Shown in pieces: positions 9,004 to 16,537 of a stretch of DNA of 64,000 bases. Where the stretch lies: positions 62,001-126,000 of the forward strand of contig NZ_MVBC01000006.1 in assembly GCF_002007105.1 (NCBI RefSeq). The letters run 5' to 3'. The notes beneath the pieces were generated by a model. It was given only the letters and a program-made list of their open reading frames with translations. It had not been told where the DNA came from and ran no database searches. Position 1 is the stretch's first letter, and the number at the start of each line of letters is the position of its first letter. This DNA comes from Hymenobacter sp. CRA2. GTDB lineage: Bacteria; Bacteroidota; Bacteroidia; Cytophagales; Hymenobacteraceae. The translations under genes were made by a program, and so were the position numbers.

Positions 9004-9132
9004 GATGGTGAAACGGGATAAGGCAAAAAGCATCGGTCCCGCCACCCTGGGCAGGACCGACTACAACAGCAGCCGACCAGCAGAAAGTTTACCCAATGCC
9101 TGCCGGCGCACGGTCAAGTCCTACAGACCCAA

Positions 9133-9159
9133 AAAAAGCCTGCGCGTTGCAGGCTTTTT
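9133..9159 (-). terminator. Terminator of the DUF892 gene
   Basis: An 11-bp stem (AAAAAGCCTGC at 9133-9143, complement at 9149-9159) with a short GCGTT loop. On the minus strand it ends in a T run, 41 bases after the DUF892 stop. Confidence 0.8.
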
Positions 9160-9199
9160 CGGGAAAAAGTAGGCCGGCGGTCTGCCGGGAGGGTACGTA

Positions 9200-9703
9200 C
9201 TACATGGCCCGTTGGTTGATAAAGCCTTTGGCCAGGTCATTGAGCTTGGTGTCAGTGAGTTGCTCTTCCTGCAGCGTTTGCGAGAGCAGCGCGGCTGCTT
9301 CGGCGTGGCCGAGGCGCTCCGCAAAGTGGCGGGCCGTGCCGTAGCCCGAAATTTCGTAGTGCTCGATGCGCTGCGAGGCCGCAATCAGGGCGGCGTCTTT
9401 CACTTCTTCCGTGGCGTCTTCGCTCAGGGTTTCCTTGCCCTCGGCTACCAGGCCCTGCATAGCCTTGCAGGTGTGGCCGCCCAGGTCCAGGTTCAGGCTG
9501 CGGCCGATCTGCTCCAGGCGCGACACCTGATCCTGCGTTTCCTGCAGGTGCGTCTCAAAAGCCTGCCGCAGGCGCGGGTCGCTGGCTTCCTGAGCCATCA
9601 TGGGCAGGGCTTTCACCAGCTGGGTTTCGGCGCTGTACAGGTCCTTCAGCTGCTCGGCAAACAGGTCTTCCAGTGAATTAAGTTTTCCTTCGAAGAAGCT
9701 CAT
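9200..9703 (-). CDS. DUF892 (YciE/YciF-type) ferritin-like protein
   Basis: 167 residues from ATG 9703, the usual size of this family. It is an all-helical four-helix-bundle protein: LEDLFAEQLKDLYSAETQLV (helix 1), ETHLQETQDQVSRLEQIGRS (helix 2), the conserved middle KAMQGLVAEG, and AASQRIEHYEISGYGTARHF with the E..HYEI metal-ligand pattern. Family members bind two metal ions, are induced by osmotic or oxidative stress, and are found in many Bacteroidota. The gene is alone between its own terminator and a REP-like repeat at 9834. No signal peptide, so cytoplasmic. A divergent promoter is expected in 9704-9833, but I cannot fix one. Confidence 0.92.
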   Translation of the reverse strand: MSFFEGKLNSLEDLFAEQLKDLYSAETQLVKALPMMAQEASDPRLRQAFETHLQETQDQVSRLEQIGRSLNLDLGGHTCKAMQGLVAEGKETLSEDATEEVKDAALIAASQRIEHYEISGYGTARHFAERLGHAEAAALLSQTLQEEQLTDTKLNDLAKGFINQRAM

Positions 9704-9833
9704 GGTGATGGAGTGTTTTGGTGGGAAATGGAGGATAGGTTAAGTGCGGCAATGGGACCTGTGTACGCTGCGCCAGAGCGCAGGGTTGAAAGCGACGAGC
9801 TTGGAAAGGAGAGTGGATGGACAGAAAAGGTGC

Positions 9834-9935
9834 GTCGTCCTGAGGCGCAGCCGAAGGACCTGGCCACGCGGGCATGAGCCGCCCCGACGATTATCGTTCC
9901 AGCGTGGCCAGGTCCTTCGCTGCGCTCCGGATGAC
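9834..9935. repeat. REP/MITE-like inverted repeat (GTCNTCC...GGATGAC type)
   Basis: Imperfect inverted repeat of about 100 bases. The inner arms are 18 bp and perfect (CGAAGGACCTGGCCACGC at 9850-9867, complement at 9902-9919). The outer arms are GTCGTCC at 9834-9840 and GGATGAC at 9929-9935. No coding potential. It lies between the divergent DUF892 and xseA genes, so it is unlikely to be a terminator. Confidence 0.7.
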
Positions 9936-10003
9936 ATATCTCATCTGCTCAGTTGCTCCTGCGCCCACCCATTCGTCCTCTGATTGCGTACCTTGCGGGT
10001 TGC

Positions 10004-11500
10004 ATGGCCCCTCGTAGTCCCCGTCGTACCGCTGCTCCGCTGCTTCCGCTGGCGCCCGTGCCTCTGGCCGAGCTGCTGCGCCGCGTGCGCGACGTGCTCA
10101 CGCTCACCTTCGACGATGCCTACTGGGTAACGGCCGAAATTGCCGAGCTGACCTTGCCGCGCTTTGGCGCCGGGCACTGCTACCTCACCCTCACTGACCC
10201 TGCAGCCGGCCCCGGCGGCACCGAAATGCGTACCCAGGCGCGGGCTACCATTTGGCGTAACCGCTACGAAGTGCTGGCCCCGCATTTCGAGGAGCAAACC
10301 GGCCAGGAGCTGCGCGCCGGCATGCGCGTGCTGGCCCGCTGCCAGGTGCGCTTCCACGAGCAGTACGGTCTTAGCCTCGACATCATCGCGCTGGATGCCT
10401 CCTACACGGTAGGGGCCCTGGCGCGGCAGCGGGCCGAAACCATAGCCCGCCTGAAGGAGCGCGACCTGCTGGAGCGCAACAAGCGCCTGCCGCTGGCCCT
10501 GGCGCCGCAGCGCCTCGCCGTTATTTCCTCGGCCACGGCCGCCGGCTGGCAGGACTTTGTGCGGCAGCTGGAAGAAGCACCTTACGCCTTCGAAGTGGCG
10601 CTGTTCCCGGCCCAGATGCAGGGGCAGGAGGCCCCGGGCAGCATCCTCGCGGCCCTGGACATGATCCGGCGGCAGCGCCGCGCCTTCGACGCGGTGGTCA
10701 TTATTCGCGGCGGCGGCTCCCGCACCGATCTGCTGTGCTTCGACGATTTTGGCCTGGCCGCGGCCATCGGGGCCTTTCCCTTGCCCGTACTCACCGGCAT
10801 TGGGCACGACCGTGACGAAGCCGTAGTCGACCTCACGGCCCACACGTCCCTGAAAACGCCCACCGCCGCGGCCATTTTCCTGGTCGAGCGGCTGGCCCGG
10901 CTCGAAGCTGCTTTCGACGGTTACGGCGTGCGTATCCACGAGCTTTGCCTGCAGCAGCTGGCCAACTACGGCGCCGGCCTGGAGCGCCTGGGGCGGCAGC
11001 TGGTGCAGGCCAGCCAAAGCCGACTTACGGCCGAGAAAAGCGCGTTGCAGCAGCGCCTGCGCCGCGCCACCGAGGAGCCCCGGCAAGCCTTGCACCGCGA
11101 AGCCCGCCAGCTCACAACGCGCCGCCACCAGCTGGAACGCGCCGCCCGGCAGGCCGCTACCCGGCAGCGCCAGCACGTGCGGCACCTGGGGCGTACATTA
11201 CTGCGGCGCTTCCGGCAGCTGCACCAGCGCCGCCGCGAGGCCTTGTTGCGCCAGCGCTACGAGCTGGAAGTGGCCACCGTGCGCGCCACCGCCCGCCACG
11301 CCCTGGCACTGGCCGCCGCTATCACCCGGCACGCCGCCCTCGACCCCGTGTTGCTCGGCCAGCGCGGCTACGTGCGCACCGACAGCCTGCAGCCGCTCGC
11401 GCCCGATTCTCCCGCCGGCACCGTGTTGGTGATTCAGCTACCGGAGGGCCCGCTGCCCGTGCAGGTTATCAACCCCGCTGCGCCGCGCCTTCCTTTCTAA
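10004..11500 (+). CDS. xseA: Exodeoxyribonuclease VII large subunit
   Basis: 498 residues from ATG 10004 (MAPRSPRRTAAPLLPLAP); a TTG at 9953 is less likely. It has the N-terminal OB-fold (VTAEIAELTLPRFGAGHCYL), the catalytic core (LAVISSATAAGWQDFVRQLE, VVIIRGGGSRTDLLCFDD, GIGHDRDEAVVDLTAHTSLK) and TPTAAAIFLV, then a long Arg/Gln-rich coiled-coil and a C-terminal segment (YVRTDSLQPL). With XseB it degrades single-stranded DNA from both ends to oligonucleotides. It is somewhat longer than the 400-450 residues usual for the family, the surplus lying in the coiled-coil. xseB follows after 50 bases. Confidence 0.95.
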   Translation: MAPRSPRRTAAPLLPLAPVPLAELLRRVRDVLTLTFDDAYWVTAEIAELTLPRFGAGHCYLTLTDPAAGPGGTEMRTQARATIWRNRYEVLAPHFEEQTGQELRAGMRVLARCQVRFHEQYGLSLDIIALDASYTVGALARQRAETIARLKERDLLERNKRLPLALAPQRLAVISSATAAGWQDFVRQLEEAPYAFEVALFPAQMQGQEAPGSILAALDMIRRQRRAFDAVVIIRGGGSRTDLLCFDDFGLAAAIGAFPLPVLTGIGHDRDEAVVDLTAHTSLKTPTAAAIFLVERLARLEAAFDGYGVRIHELCLQQLANYGAGLERLGRQLVQASQSRLTAEKSALQQRLRRATEEPRQALHREARQLTTRRHQLERAARQAATRQRQHVRHLGRTLLRRFRQLHQRRREALLRQRYELEVATVRATARHALALAAAITRHAALDPVLLGQRGYVRTDSLQPLAPDSPAGTVLVIQLPEGPLPVQVINPAAPRLPF

Positions 11501-11550
11501 CCGCAGCAGACCGGCGCCGACTGCGCTTGCTTATTACTGATATTACCCTG

Positions 11551-11796
11551 ATGCCTGACCACCAACCCGCCGACCGCACCTACCGCGACGCCATTGCCGA
11601 ACTCGAAACCCTGCTGCGCCGCCTCGAAACCGAAAGCGTAGACGTGGACGACCTCACTGCCAGCGCCCAGCGCGCCGCCGAGCTCATCCGCTTCTGCAAG
11701 CAGCGCCTGCGCACGGCCGAAGCCACCCTGGACCGCGTCTTCGATGCTCTTGACGACGAAGACGAGCAGGAAGACGCCGGCAATGAGCTTGGCTAA
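11551..11796 (+). CDS. xseB: Exodeoxyribonuclease VII small subunit
   Basis: 81 residues from ATG 11551 (MPDHQPADRTYRDAIAELE). This is the characteristic short helical hairpin of XseB: AIAELETLLRRLETESVDVD, then LTASAQRAAELIRFCKQRL, and an acidic tail (DDEDEQEDAG). Several copies bind the coiled-coil of XseA. The frame is open far upstream, overlapping xseA in another frame, but that part is not XseB-like. Family match and position right after xseA agree. Confidence 0.92.
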   Translation: MPDHQPADRTYRDAIAELETLLRRLETESVDVDDLTASAQRAAELIRFCKQRLRTAEATLDRVFDALDDEDEQEDAGNELG

Positions 11797-12155
11797 GCGG
11801 TAGCTACTCCTCAAGCGACACCCTTATTGGGCTGATGGACCTGACCGGGCTAGTTTTCACGACCCTGGGCATCTGGACGTATCCACGCCCCAGGTTGCGG
11901 AGGCCAAGCCACCTTTTGGCGCGCCAGCGTGACGTGTACACGTCTTATTACAAGGCCTGAGCACCAGCAGCCCGGTAGTTACTCGGCATGTATACCTATT
12001 GCCTGTTTACCAATATTTTATGTCAAAACGGAGGCAAATACATAAAGACAGGGTGTTGGCAATGGTTAATATTGGATAATACAATTATATATTTGAAGGT
12101 CCAAGCTATTGGGCGCCCACTAATTCAGTCTCACCTTTTCTTAACATCTACTAGT
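11797..12155. other. Intergenic region with an AT-rich 3' half
   Basis: About 360 bases without a convincing gene. The first half is GC-rich and featureless. From about 11990 the sequence turns markedly AT-rich, unlike its surroundings. It contains a 30-base stretch (11991-12020) resembling one upstream of the Bax-inhibitor-like gene (54676-54705), and a perfect TAnnTTTG box at 12088. An open frame from 11988 joins the next gene but has an atypical composition and is treated as non-coding leader. Confidence 0.5.
12088..12095 (+). promoter_or_regulatory. Candidate Bacteroidota -7 box (TATATTTG)
   Basis: Exact match to TAnnTTTG, 60 bases before the ATG at 12156, within an AT-rich stretch. No clear TTG lies at the expected 19-21 base spacing upstream, so the -33 element is weak or absent. 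Confidence 0.4.
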
Positions 12156-12461
12156 ATGCCATTTGATGGTTCTGAAGGCGGCGAAATCACGCTGCAGGAA
12201 GCTGTTGCCATGACCACGCGCTACCGCGACGCCAATCTAAACCCGGTTAAGTGTGGGTTTATGGGCAAGGACATCATCAATCAGCTGCTAGACCAGCCCG
12301 GTGCTATGGGCCTGCGAATCTATTTCGCGCTCAACGAAGCCCAGCAGATGACGGTGGTCCTGGTAGGGGCCACCAACGAAGGTCAGGACATGCTGGACCT
12401 GATTGCCGATCGGGCCGAACCCTGCCCTTCGAATTGCCCAAGTGACAGCCCGTTGTGCTAG
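12156..12461 (+). CDS. Small uncharacterised protein with a cysteine-rich tail
   Basis: 101 residues from ATG 12156 (MPFDGSEGGEITLQEAVAMT). The middle contains FMGKDIINQLLDQPGAMGLR and YFALNEAQQMTVVLVGATNE, an alpha-beta pattern also seen in hypothetical Bacteroidota proteins. It ends with CPSNCPSDSPLC, three cysteines in twelve residues after a single earlier cysteine. There is no signal peptide. Function unknown. The tail could bind a metal or form disulphides, which is speculation. It is 42 bases upstream of the membrane protein gene and may be co-transcribed with it. Confidence 0.65.
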   Translation: MPFDGSEGGEITLQEAVAMTTRYRDANLNPVKCGFMGKDIINQLLDQPGAMGLRIYFALNEAQQMTVVLVGATNEGQDMLDLIADRAEPCPSNCPSDSPLC

Positions 12462-12503
12462 ATTGCGGCTGCCTAGAAGGCAAGCAACCCAGAAGTCCAG
12501 TTT

Positions 12504-13187
12504 ATGCCAGTTGAGTGGTGGCTGCGCCGGGTGCAGCATGTGATGGCAGAAATGACCAACTACGGCGTGCTGGTGCCCTTTCTGATAGGGCTCTGGTACT
12601 GGCGTCGGCTGGATGCGGCGGCGCGCATTATCGTGCTGTACTTCGGCTTTTGGTCGGTAGAAGGGTTCGTCAATCTGTGGAGCGTCCACGTATTGCGTAC
12701 CAATATTTACCTGTACCACGTCACCGTTCTGGTCGAAACCTGGCTGCTAGGCTGGGCCTATTACGTCGTGCTGCGCAGCGAATTCATTCGGCGCCTCATG
12801 CTGCCCCTCGGGTTGGCTTTCACTGTGGTCTGCCTGCTTGATGCCTTTGTGTGGTCAGGGTTATCGCACTTCAACACCTACGCCCGCACGGTGCAGGTAG
12901 TGCTGCTGCTGGCCCTGATTCTGCTTTACTTTGAGCAGTGGCTACAGGATTTGCGCGTGCAGCCCTGGGCCGACTTCATGTTCGTCGTGAGCGTGGCACA
13001 AGCCATTTATTATACGGGCTCCTTCATGCCTTACCTGTTGCAGGGCACCACTCAAAACCGGGCGGTATCCGATGCCATCAGCGGGATGATTATCGCAACC
13101 ACGTATTTGATAACAATGATGATGATGACGTGGGCGCTGTGGCGCGAGGCCCGCTCGCCCGCAAATGACATGTCGCGTCTGGCCTAG
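12504..13187 (+). CDS. Multi-pass integral membrane protein next to a two-component system
   Basis: 227 residues, ATG 12504 (MPVEWWLRRVQHVMAEMTNY). About seven hydrophobic helices can be counted, roughly at residues 20-31, 41-57, 68-90, 98-117, 128-145, 155-176 and 188-212, with charged residues on the loops (WYWRRLDAAAR, EQWLQDLRVQ). No known domain. Similar proteins precede NarL-type sensor kinases in related bacteria as far as I recall; that is unverified. The kinase gene starts 109 bases downstream on the same strand. It might supply the sensing part for that kinase, which has only a single short transmembrane segment. Confidence 0.7.
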   Translation: MPVEWWLRRVQHVMAEMTNYGVLVPFLIGLWYWRRLDAAARIIVLYFGFWSVEGFVNLWSVHVLRTNIYLYHVTVLVETWLLGWAYYVVLRSEFIRRLMLPLGLAFTVVCLLDAFVWSGLSHFNTYARTVQVVLLLALILLYFEQWLQDLRVQPWADFMFVVSVAQAIYYTGSFMPYLLQGTTQNRAVSDAISGMIIATTYLITMMMMTWALWREARSPANDMSRLA

Positions 13188-13296
13188 CTGGCCGGCGTAT
13201 TCGCCAATAAGCATATTTCTGGTGCTAAGTAGCTTGAAATATAGTACCTTGGTTAAATTTTTTGATTGTTTTTAGGCCCGGCGGACGAACCTGCCC

Positions 13297-14130
13297 ATGA
13301 CTGCCATTCTCAAGTCCTTACTGCTCGTTACGCCCGTGCTGCTGCTGCTGGCCCTGAGTATCGTGGCCTTCGTGCTGCGCTACCAGCGGCGCTTGTTGCA
13401 GCAGCAGGAGGAACTGCGGCGGGAGCGGGAGCAGGCCCAGTCACAGGCCCTGGAAGCCGCCCTGCTGGCCCAGGAAGAAGAGCGCCGCCGCATTGCCGGC
13501 GACCTGCACGACGCGGTGGGTACCATGCTCTCCATCGTGAAGCTGCACCTGAGCGGCTTACCCGAATCGGCCACGACGGTGGAAATGACGGCCATGCTGG
13601 ACCAGGCCATTTCCGAGGTGCGGCGCATCTCGCGCAACCTGCTGCCGGCCGTGCTGCAAAAGTTCGGGCTTTCCTTCGCCATCGAGGCATTGGGTAGGGC
13701 CGTGCCGGAGGGCGGGCCGCGCGTGCTCATTCAGCAGCTCGGCGAACAGCGGCGCCTGCCCCCACATCATGAGTTGGCCGTGTACCGCGTAGTGCAGGAG
13801 TTGCTCGGCAACGGGCTTAAGCACGCCCAGGCCCGCGAAATCAGCGTGCGCCTGGAGTTTGGCGAAAATCGTCTGTCCATTGATTACGCCGACGACGGGG
13901 TGGGCTACGACCAAGCTGCCATCGAAGCCATGGCTACACCCGACACCCGCACGGGCCTGGGCCTGACCAACCTGCGCAGCCGCGTGGCTGTGCTGCGCGG
14001 GATGCTACGCCACGAATCGGCCCCGGGAGCCGGTACCCGCGTCTGGATTTCCTTTCCCGCTGCTTACCTTCCTACTACTCAATCTGCCGGCGCTGCAGCG
14101 GCACCGGTTACTGTCTCGTTAGCCCCATGA
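13297..14130 (+). CDS. NarL-type sensor histidine kinase (HisKA_3)
   Basis: 277 residues from ATG 13297. It has one N-terminal membrane helix (about residues 7-28), a coiled-coil (RRLLQQQEELRREREQAQ), the HisKA_3 dimerisation motif EERRRIAGDLHDAVGTMLS with phospho-acceptor His71, and an ATPase domain with the N box (ELLGNGLKHAQA), DDGVGYD and GLGLTNLRSR. No extracellular or PAS sensor domain is visible, so the signal must come from a partner or be cytoplasmic. The stop overlaps the start of the response regulator by four bases (ATGA), which indicates translational coupling. A TACCTTGG sequence at 13242 may be part of a promoter. Confidence 0.93.
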   Translation: MTAILKSLLLVTPVLLLLALSIVAFVLRYQRRLLQQQEELRREREQAQSQALEAALLAQEEERRRIAGDLHDAVGTMLSIVKLHLSGLPESATTVEMTAMLDQAISEVRRISRNLLPAVLQKFGLSFAIEALGRAVPEGGPRVLIQQLGEQRRLPPHHELAVYRVVQELLGNGLKHAQAREISVRLEFGENRLSIDYADDGVGYDQAAIEAMATPDTRTGLGLTNLRSRVAVLRGMLRHESAPGAGTRVWISFPAAYLPTTQSAGAAAAPVTVSLAP

Positions 14131-14531
14131 GTGCTGCTCCTCGTATTCGCCTGGCCATTGCCGACGACCACATCCTCTTCCGAAAGGGCCTGCGCGCCTT
14201 GCTCACGGGGTTCGAAGAAATCGAAGTTATCTTCGAAGCCGGTGACGGGCAGGACCTGCTGGAGCGCCTCGACAGCGCCTCCACGCGCCCCGACGTGGTG
14301 CTGATGGACCTGCAGATGCCCGTGCTCGACGGCCTGCAGACCACGCGGCTGCTGCGCGTGCAGTACCCGCAAGTGCGCATCATCATCATTTCCATGCACG
14401 ACGAGCCGGAGTTAGTGGACAGCCTGAAAGCCGAAGGCGCTTTCGGTTACCTGCTGAAAAATGCCAGCCCCGAGGAAATGCGCCGGCTGATCTACGCGGC
14501 CGCCGGGCGCAAAGTAGCCGCCGCGGTTTAA
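14127..14531 (+). CDS. Response regulator consisting of a receiver domain only
   Basis: 134 residues, ATG 14127 overlapping the kinase stop. It is a complete receiver domain: acidic pocket IADDH (Asp13/Asp14), phospho-acceptor Asp61 in VVLMDLQMPVLDG, Ser89 in IIIISMHDE and Lys111 in GYLLKNAS. NarL-family regulators paired with HisKA_3 kinases usually continue for about 75 residues with a LuxR-type DNA-binding domain. Here the protein ends right after the receiver (GRKVAAAV), and no such domain appears in any downstream frame. It may act through protein contact, compete for phosphoryl groups, or be a truncated remnant. Confidence 0.92.
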   Translation: MSAAPRIRLAIADDHILFRKGLRALLTGFEEIEVIFEAGDGQDLLERLDSASTRPDVVLMDLQMPVLDGLQTTRLLRVQYPQVRIIIISMHDEPELVDSLKAEGAFGYLLKNASPEEMRRLIYAAAGRKVAAAV

Positions 14532-14634
14532 GGCCTGCAGTTGCGCTGCTGCCAGCCAGTCGTCAGATTCTGGTTGCATTAGCTTGGTATCAGTGGGGTG
14601 CCGCATTATATTGGCGGTATTTCCTGACTGCTTT

Positions 14635-16020
14635 ATGAAGTATATCATGTGGCTGTGCGCCTTTTTTGGCGCCTTCGGAGCAACCGCTCAAAAACGCCAT
14701 CAGGTGGATTTGGCAAGCCAAAGCCTCGCTCAGCCTTTCCAGGCTGGCCGCATCACCGAAGTTCTCGATGCCCGCCCCGATCGTACGAGCATTGGCTGGG
14801 TACAGGTCGGAATTGCAAACGAACGAGTACCCGCCGACATCAAAGGGGGCGTGGGGCCGGCGCTGCAGCGCCTGGCGCAAACGCCTGCAGGCACTGATGC
14901 GACGCCTTATGCCCTGCGGGTGCACCAGCTGGTCATCGGAGAGGCTACCGGTGCTGCTTCGGAAGCTGCCAGCGCCGAACTGGTCGTGGACCTGCTGCGC
15001 CTGCAAGGCAACGGGCAGTACGAGGTGCTCTGGCGGGCAGCCGAAGCGGTGGAAACCCGGGGCATGGAAGTGACCGGGAAGCATGGCGCCAACATCTCAG
15101 TCCTGCTGCAAAAATGCCTGGCCCAGTTTGAGGCGGCTGGTCCGGCTAAGCTGCCGGCCGTAGCGACGCTCACGGCCGAGCAGGCCGCTGCCCCGCTGGC
15201 GAAATTGGGGCCACTCACGCCCTTCCCGTTACAGACCGAAAAGGTACGGCGGCCCGGGGTGTACCACTCCCTCGACGATTTCCGGCGCAATGTGCCCAAC
15301 GACCAAAAACTCGTTGCCGTCAGCAAAACGCCCCGCACCAGCCCCAACTGGGCCGGAACCTCGGAGGTGGAGCTGTATTACGTGGACGACAAAGGTGCCC
15401 GCACGCCGGTACGCAACGTGTGGGGCTTCTCCGATGGGCAGGACTCATATATCCTGCACCAGCGCCGTTACTACCTGCTGATGCCCACCGATGAGGGCTT
15501 TATGTTTGAAGCTCCGAGCGCCGCTGACCCCGGCGCGGTAGGTACGGGAGCGGTGGTTGGTGGCCTGATTGGGGCCGGCATTGCGGCTGCGGCTACCAGT
15601 GGCTACCGGCAGGAGCACCGCTTAAACCTGCTGACGGGACGCGTGACTGCCGTGCCGCTCAAGCAAACCGAGCCGGCTTTCGGCAACGACGACCGGGAAA
15701 GCGCCGTGGTGGTGTACCGCCGCAAGCCTAGCCCAAGCGTGGTGGATGTGTACGCCGGCAAAAATGTGGTGGGCGGCCTCGATGGGGCTACCGGTAGCAT
15801 CACCATTCCCTGGACCGACCGGCGCAACGCCCTAAAGCTGTGCGGGCGTGTGGGCTCGGCAGCCGAAGCCTGCGTGGACGCACTGCCCCGGCCCGGCGAA
15901 ACCCTCTACTACGAGTGGATCGAGGAAGGCACAAGCGCCCAGCTGAAAGCCGTGCCGGCCAAAGAAGGTGCTTTCGAGCAACGGCGGGCTGAGCTACGGA
16001 CGCGCCAGAAAAAGAAATAG
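14635..16020 (+). CDS. Secreted or envelope protein of unknown function with a glycine-rich membrane-like segment
   Basis: 461 residues from ATG 14635. The start was chosen because it gives a clear signal peptide (MKYIMWLCAFFGAFGATAQ). The mature part is a mixed alpha-beta region (RITEVLDARPDRTSIGWVQV, YALRVHQLVIGEATGA). A hydrophobic Gly-rich stretch (GTGAVVGGLIGAGIAAAATS) near residue 310 could insert in a membrane. After it comes a Lys/Arg-ending tail (RTRQKKK). I recognise no family. It follows the response regulator by 103 bases on the same strand and could be a target of that system, which is unproven. Confidence 0.7.
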   Translation: MKYIMWLCAFFGAFGATAQKRHQVDLASQSLAQPFQAGRITEVLDARPDRTSIGWVQVGIANERVPADIKGGVGPALQRLAQTPAGTDATPYALRVHQLVIGEATGAASEAASAELVVDLLRLQGNGQYEVLWRAAEAVETRGMEVTGKHGANISVLLQKCLAQFEAAGPAKLPAVATLTAEQAAAPLAKLGPLTPFPLQTEKVRRPGVYHSLDDFRRNVPNDQKLVAVSKTPRTSPNWAGTSEVELYYVDDKGARTPVRNVWGFSDGQDSYILHQRRYYLLMPTDEGFMFEAPSAADPGAVGTGAVVGGLIGAGIAAAATSGYRQEHRLNLLTGRVTAVPLKQTEPAFGNDDRESAVVVYRRKPSPSVVDVYAGKNVVGGLDGATGSITIPWTDRRNALKLCGRVGSAAEACVDALPRPGETLYYEWIEEGTSAQLKAVPAKEGAFEQRRAELRTRQKKK

Positions 16021-16032
16021 AACCGTTTTGGC

Positions 16033-16392
16033 CTAAGCCTGCAGCTCGGTGCTGGGGTCCCAGAAGCGTTGGGCAAAGTCCTGCACCTGGTCGTCGATGA
16101 TGGGGACACCTTCGGCCTCCAGGGCTTCCTGCATGGCGGTGGGCGAGCCGAAAAACTGCTTGCCTGTAAGCACGCCCAGGCGGTTGATAACCCGGTGGCA
16201 GGGTACGTACTCAGGGCCGCTGAGGGCGTGAGCCGCCTGCATGGCCCAGCCTACGGTGCGGGCGCCCTGGCGGCTGCCGAGGTAGCCGGCAATGGCGCCG
16301 TAGGTGCTCACGCGCCCCGGCGGTATCAGGCGGACGACTTCGTACACGTCGTGGAAGAAATTACGGTAACGTTCGTTGGGCTCTTTCATCAT
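16033..16392 (-). CDS. MGMT-family (alkyltransferase-like) DNA repair protein
   Basis: 119 residues from ATG 16392 (a second ATG follows at 16389). It contains only the DNA-binding alkyltransferase domain: FFHDVYEVVRLIPPGRVSTY, GAIAGYLGSRQGARTVGWAM and VPCHRVINRLGVLTGKQ. The active cysteine of PCHRV is present, unlike in ATL proteins, which carry tryptophan there. The N-terminal domain of full Ogt/Ada is absent. It may repair O6-alkylguanine or recognise it and hand it to excision repair. Convergent with the upstream gene, with only 12 bases between the stops. Confidence 0.9.
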   Translation of the reverse strand: MMKEPNERYRNFFHDVYEVVRLIPPGRVSTYGAIAGYLGSRQGARTVGWAMQAAHALSGPEYVPCHRVINRLGVLTGKQFFGSPTAMQEALEAEGVPIIDDQVQDFAQRFWDPSTELQA

Positions 16393-16537
16393 GCCCAAGA
16401 TACGGGAGCGGGTTACGTGCGGCGAACGTTGAACGAGTAAGGCAGGGGTGAAGCGGCAACTCGGCCGGCAAAAGTGCTACTGAGTGCCTACCTTACCGGG
16501 CAAATTCTCACTCTTACTGCTTTTCCCCGTTTCTGCT

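Noticed and set aside
9941-11185. 414-residue minus-strand frame over xseA
   Set aside because: Antisense shadow of xseA with low-complexity Gly/Ala/Gln sequence and no domain.
14584-15084. 164-residue minus-strand frame opposite the 14635 gene
   Set aside because: Antisense shadow with no signal or domain; the plus strand has a clear signal peptide.
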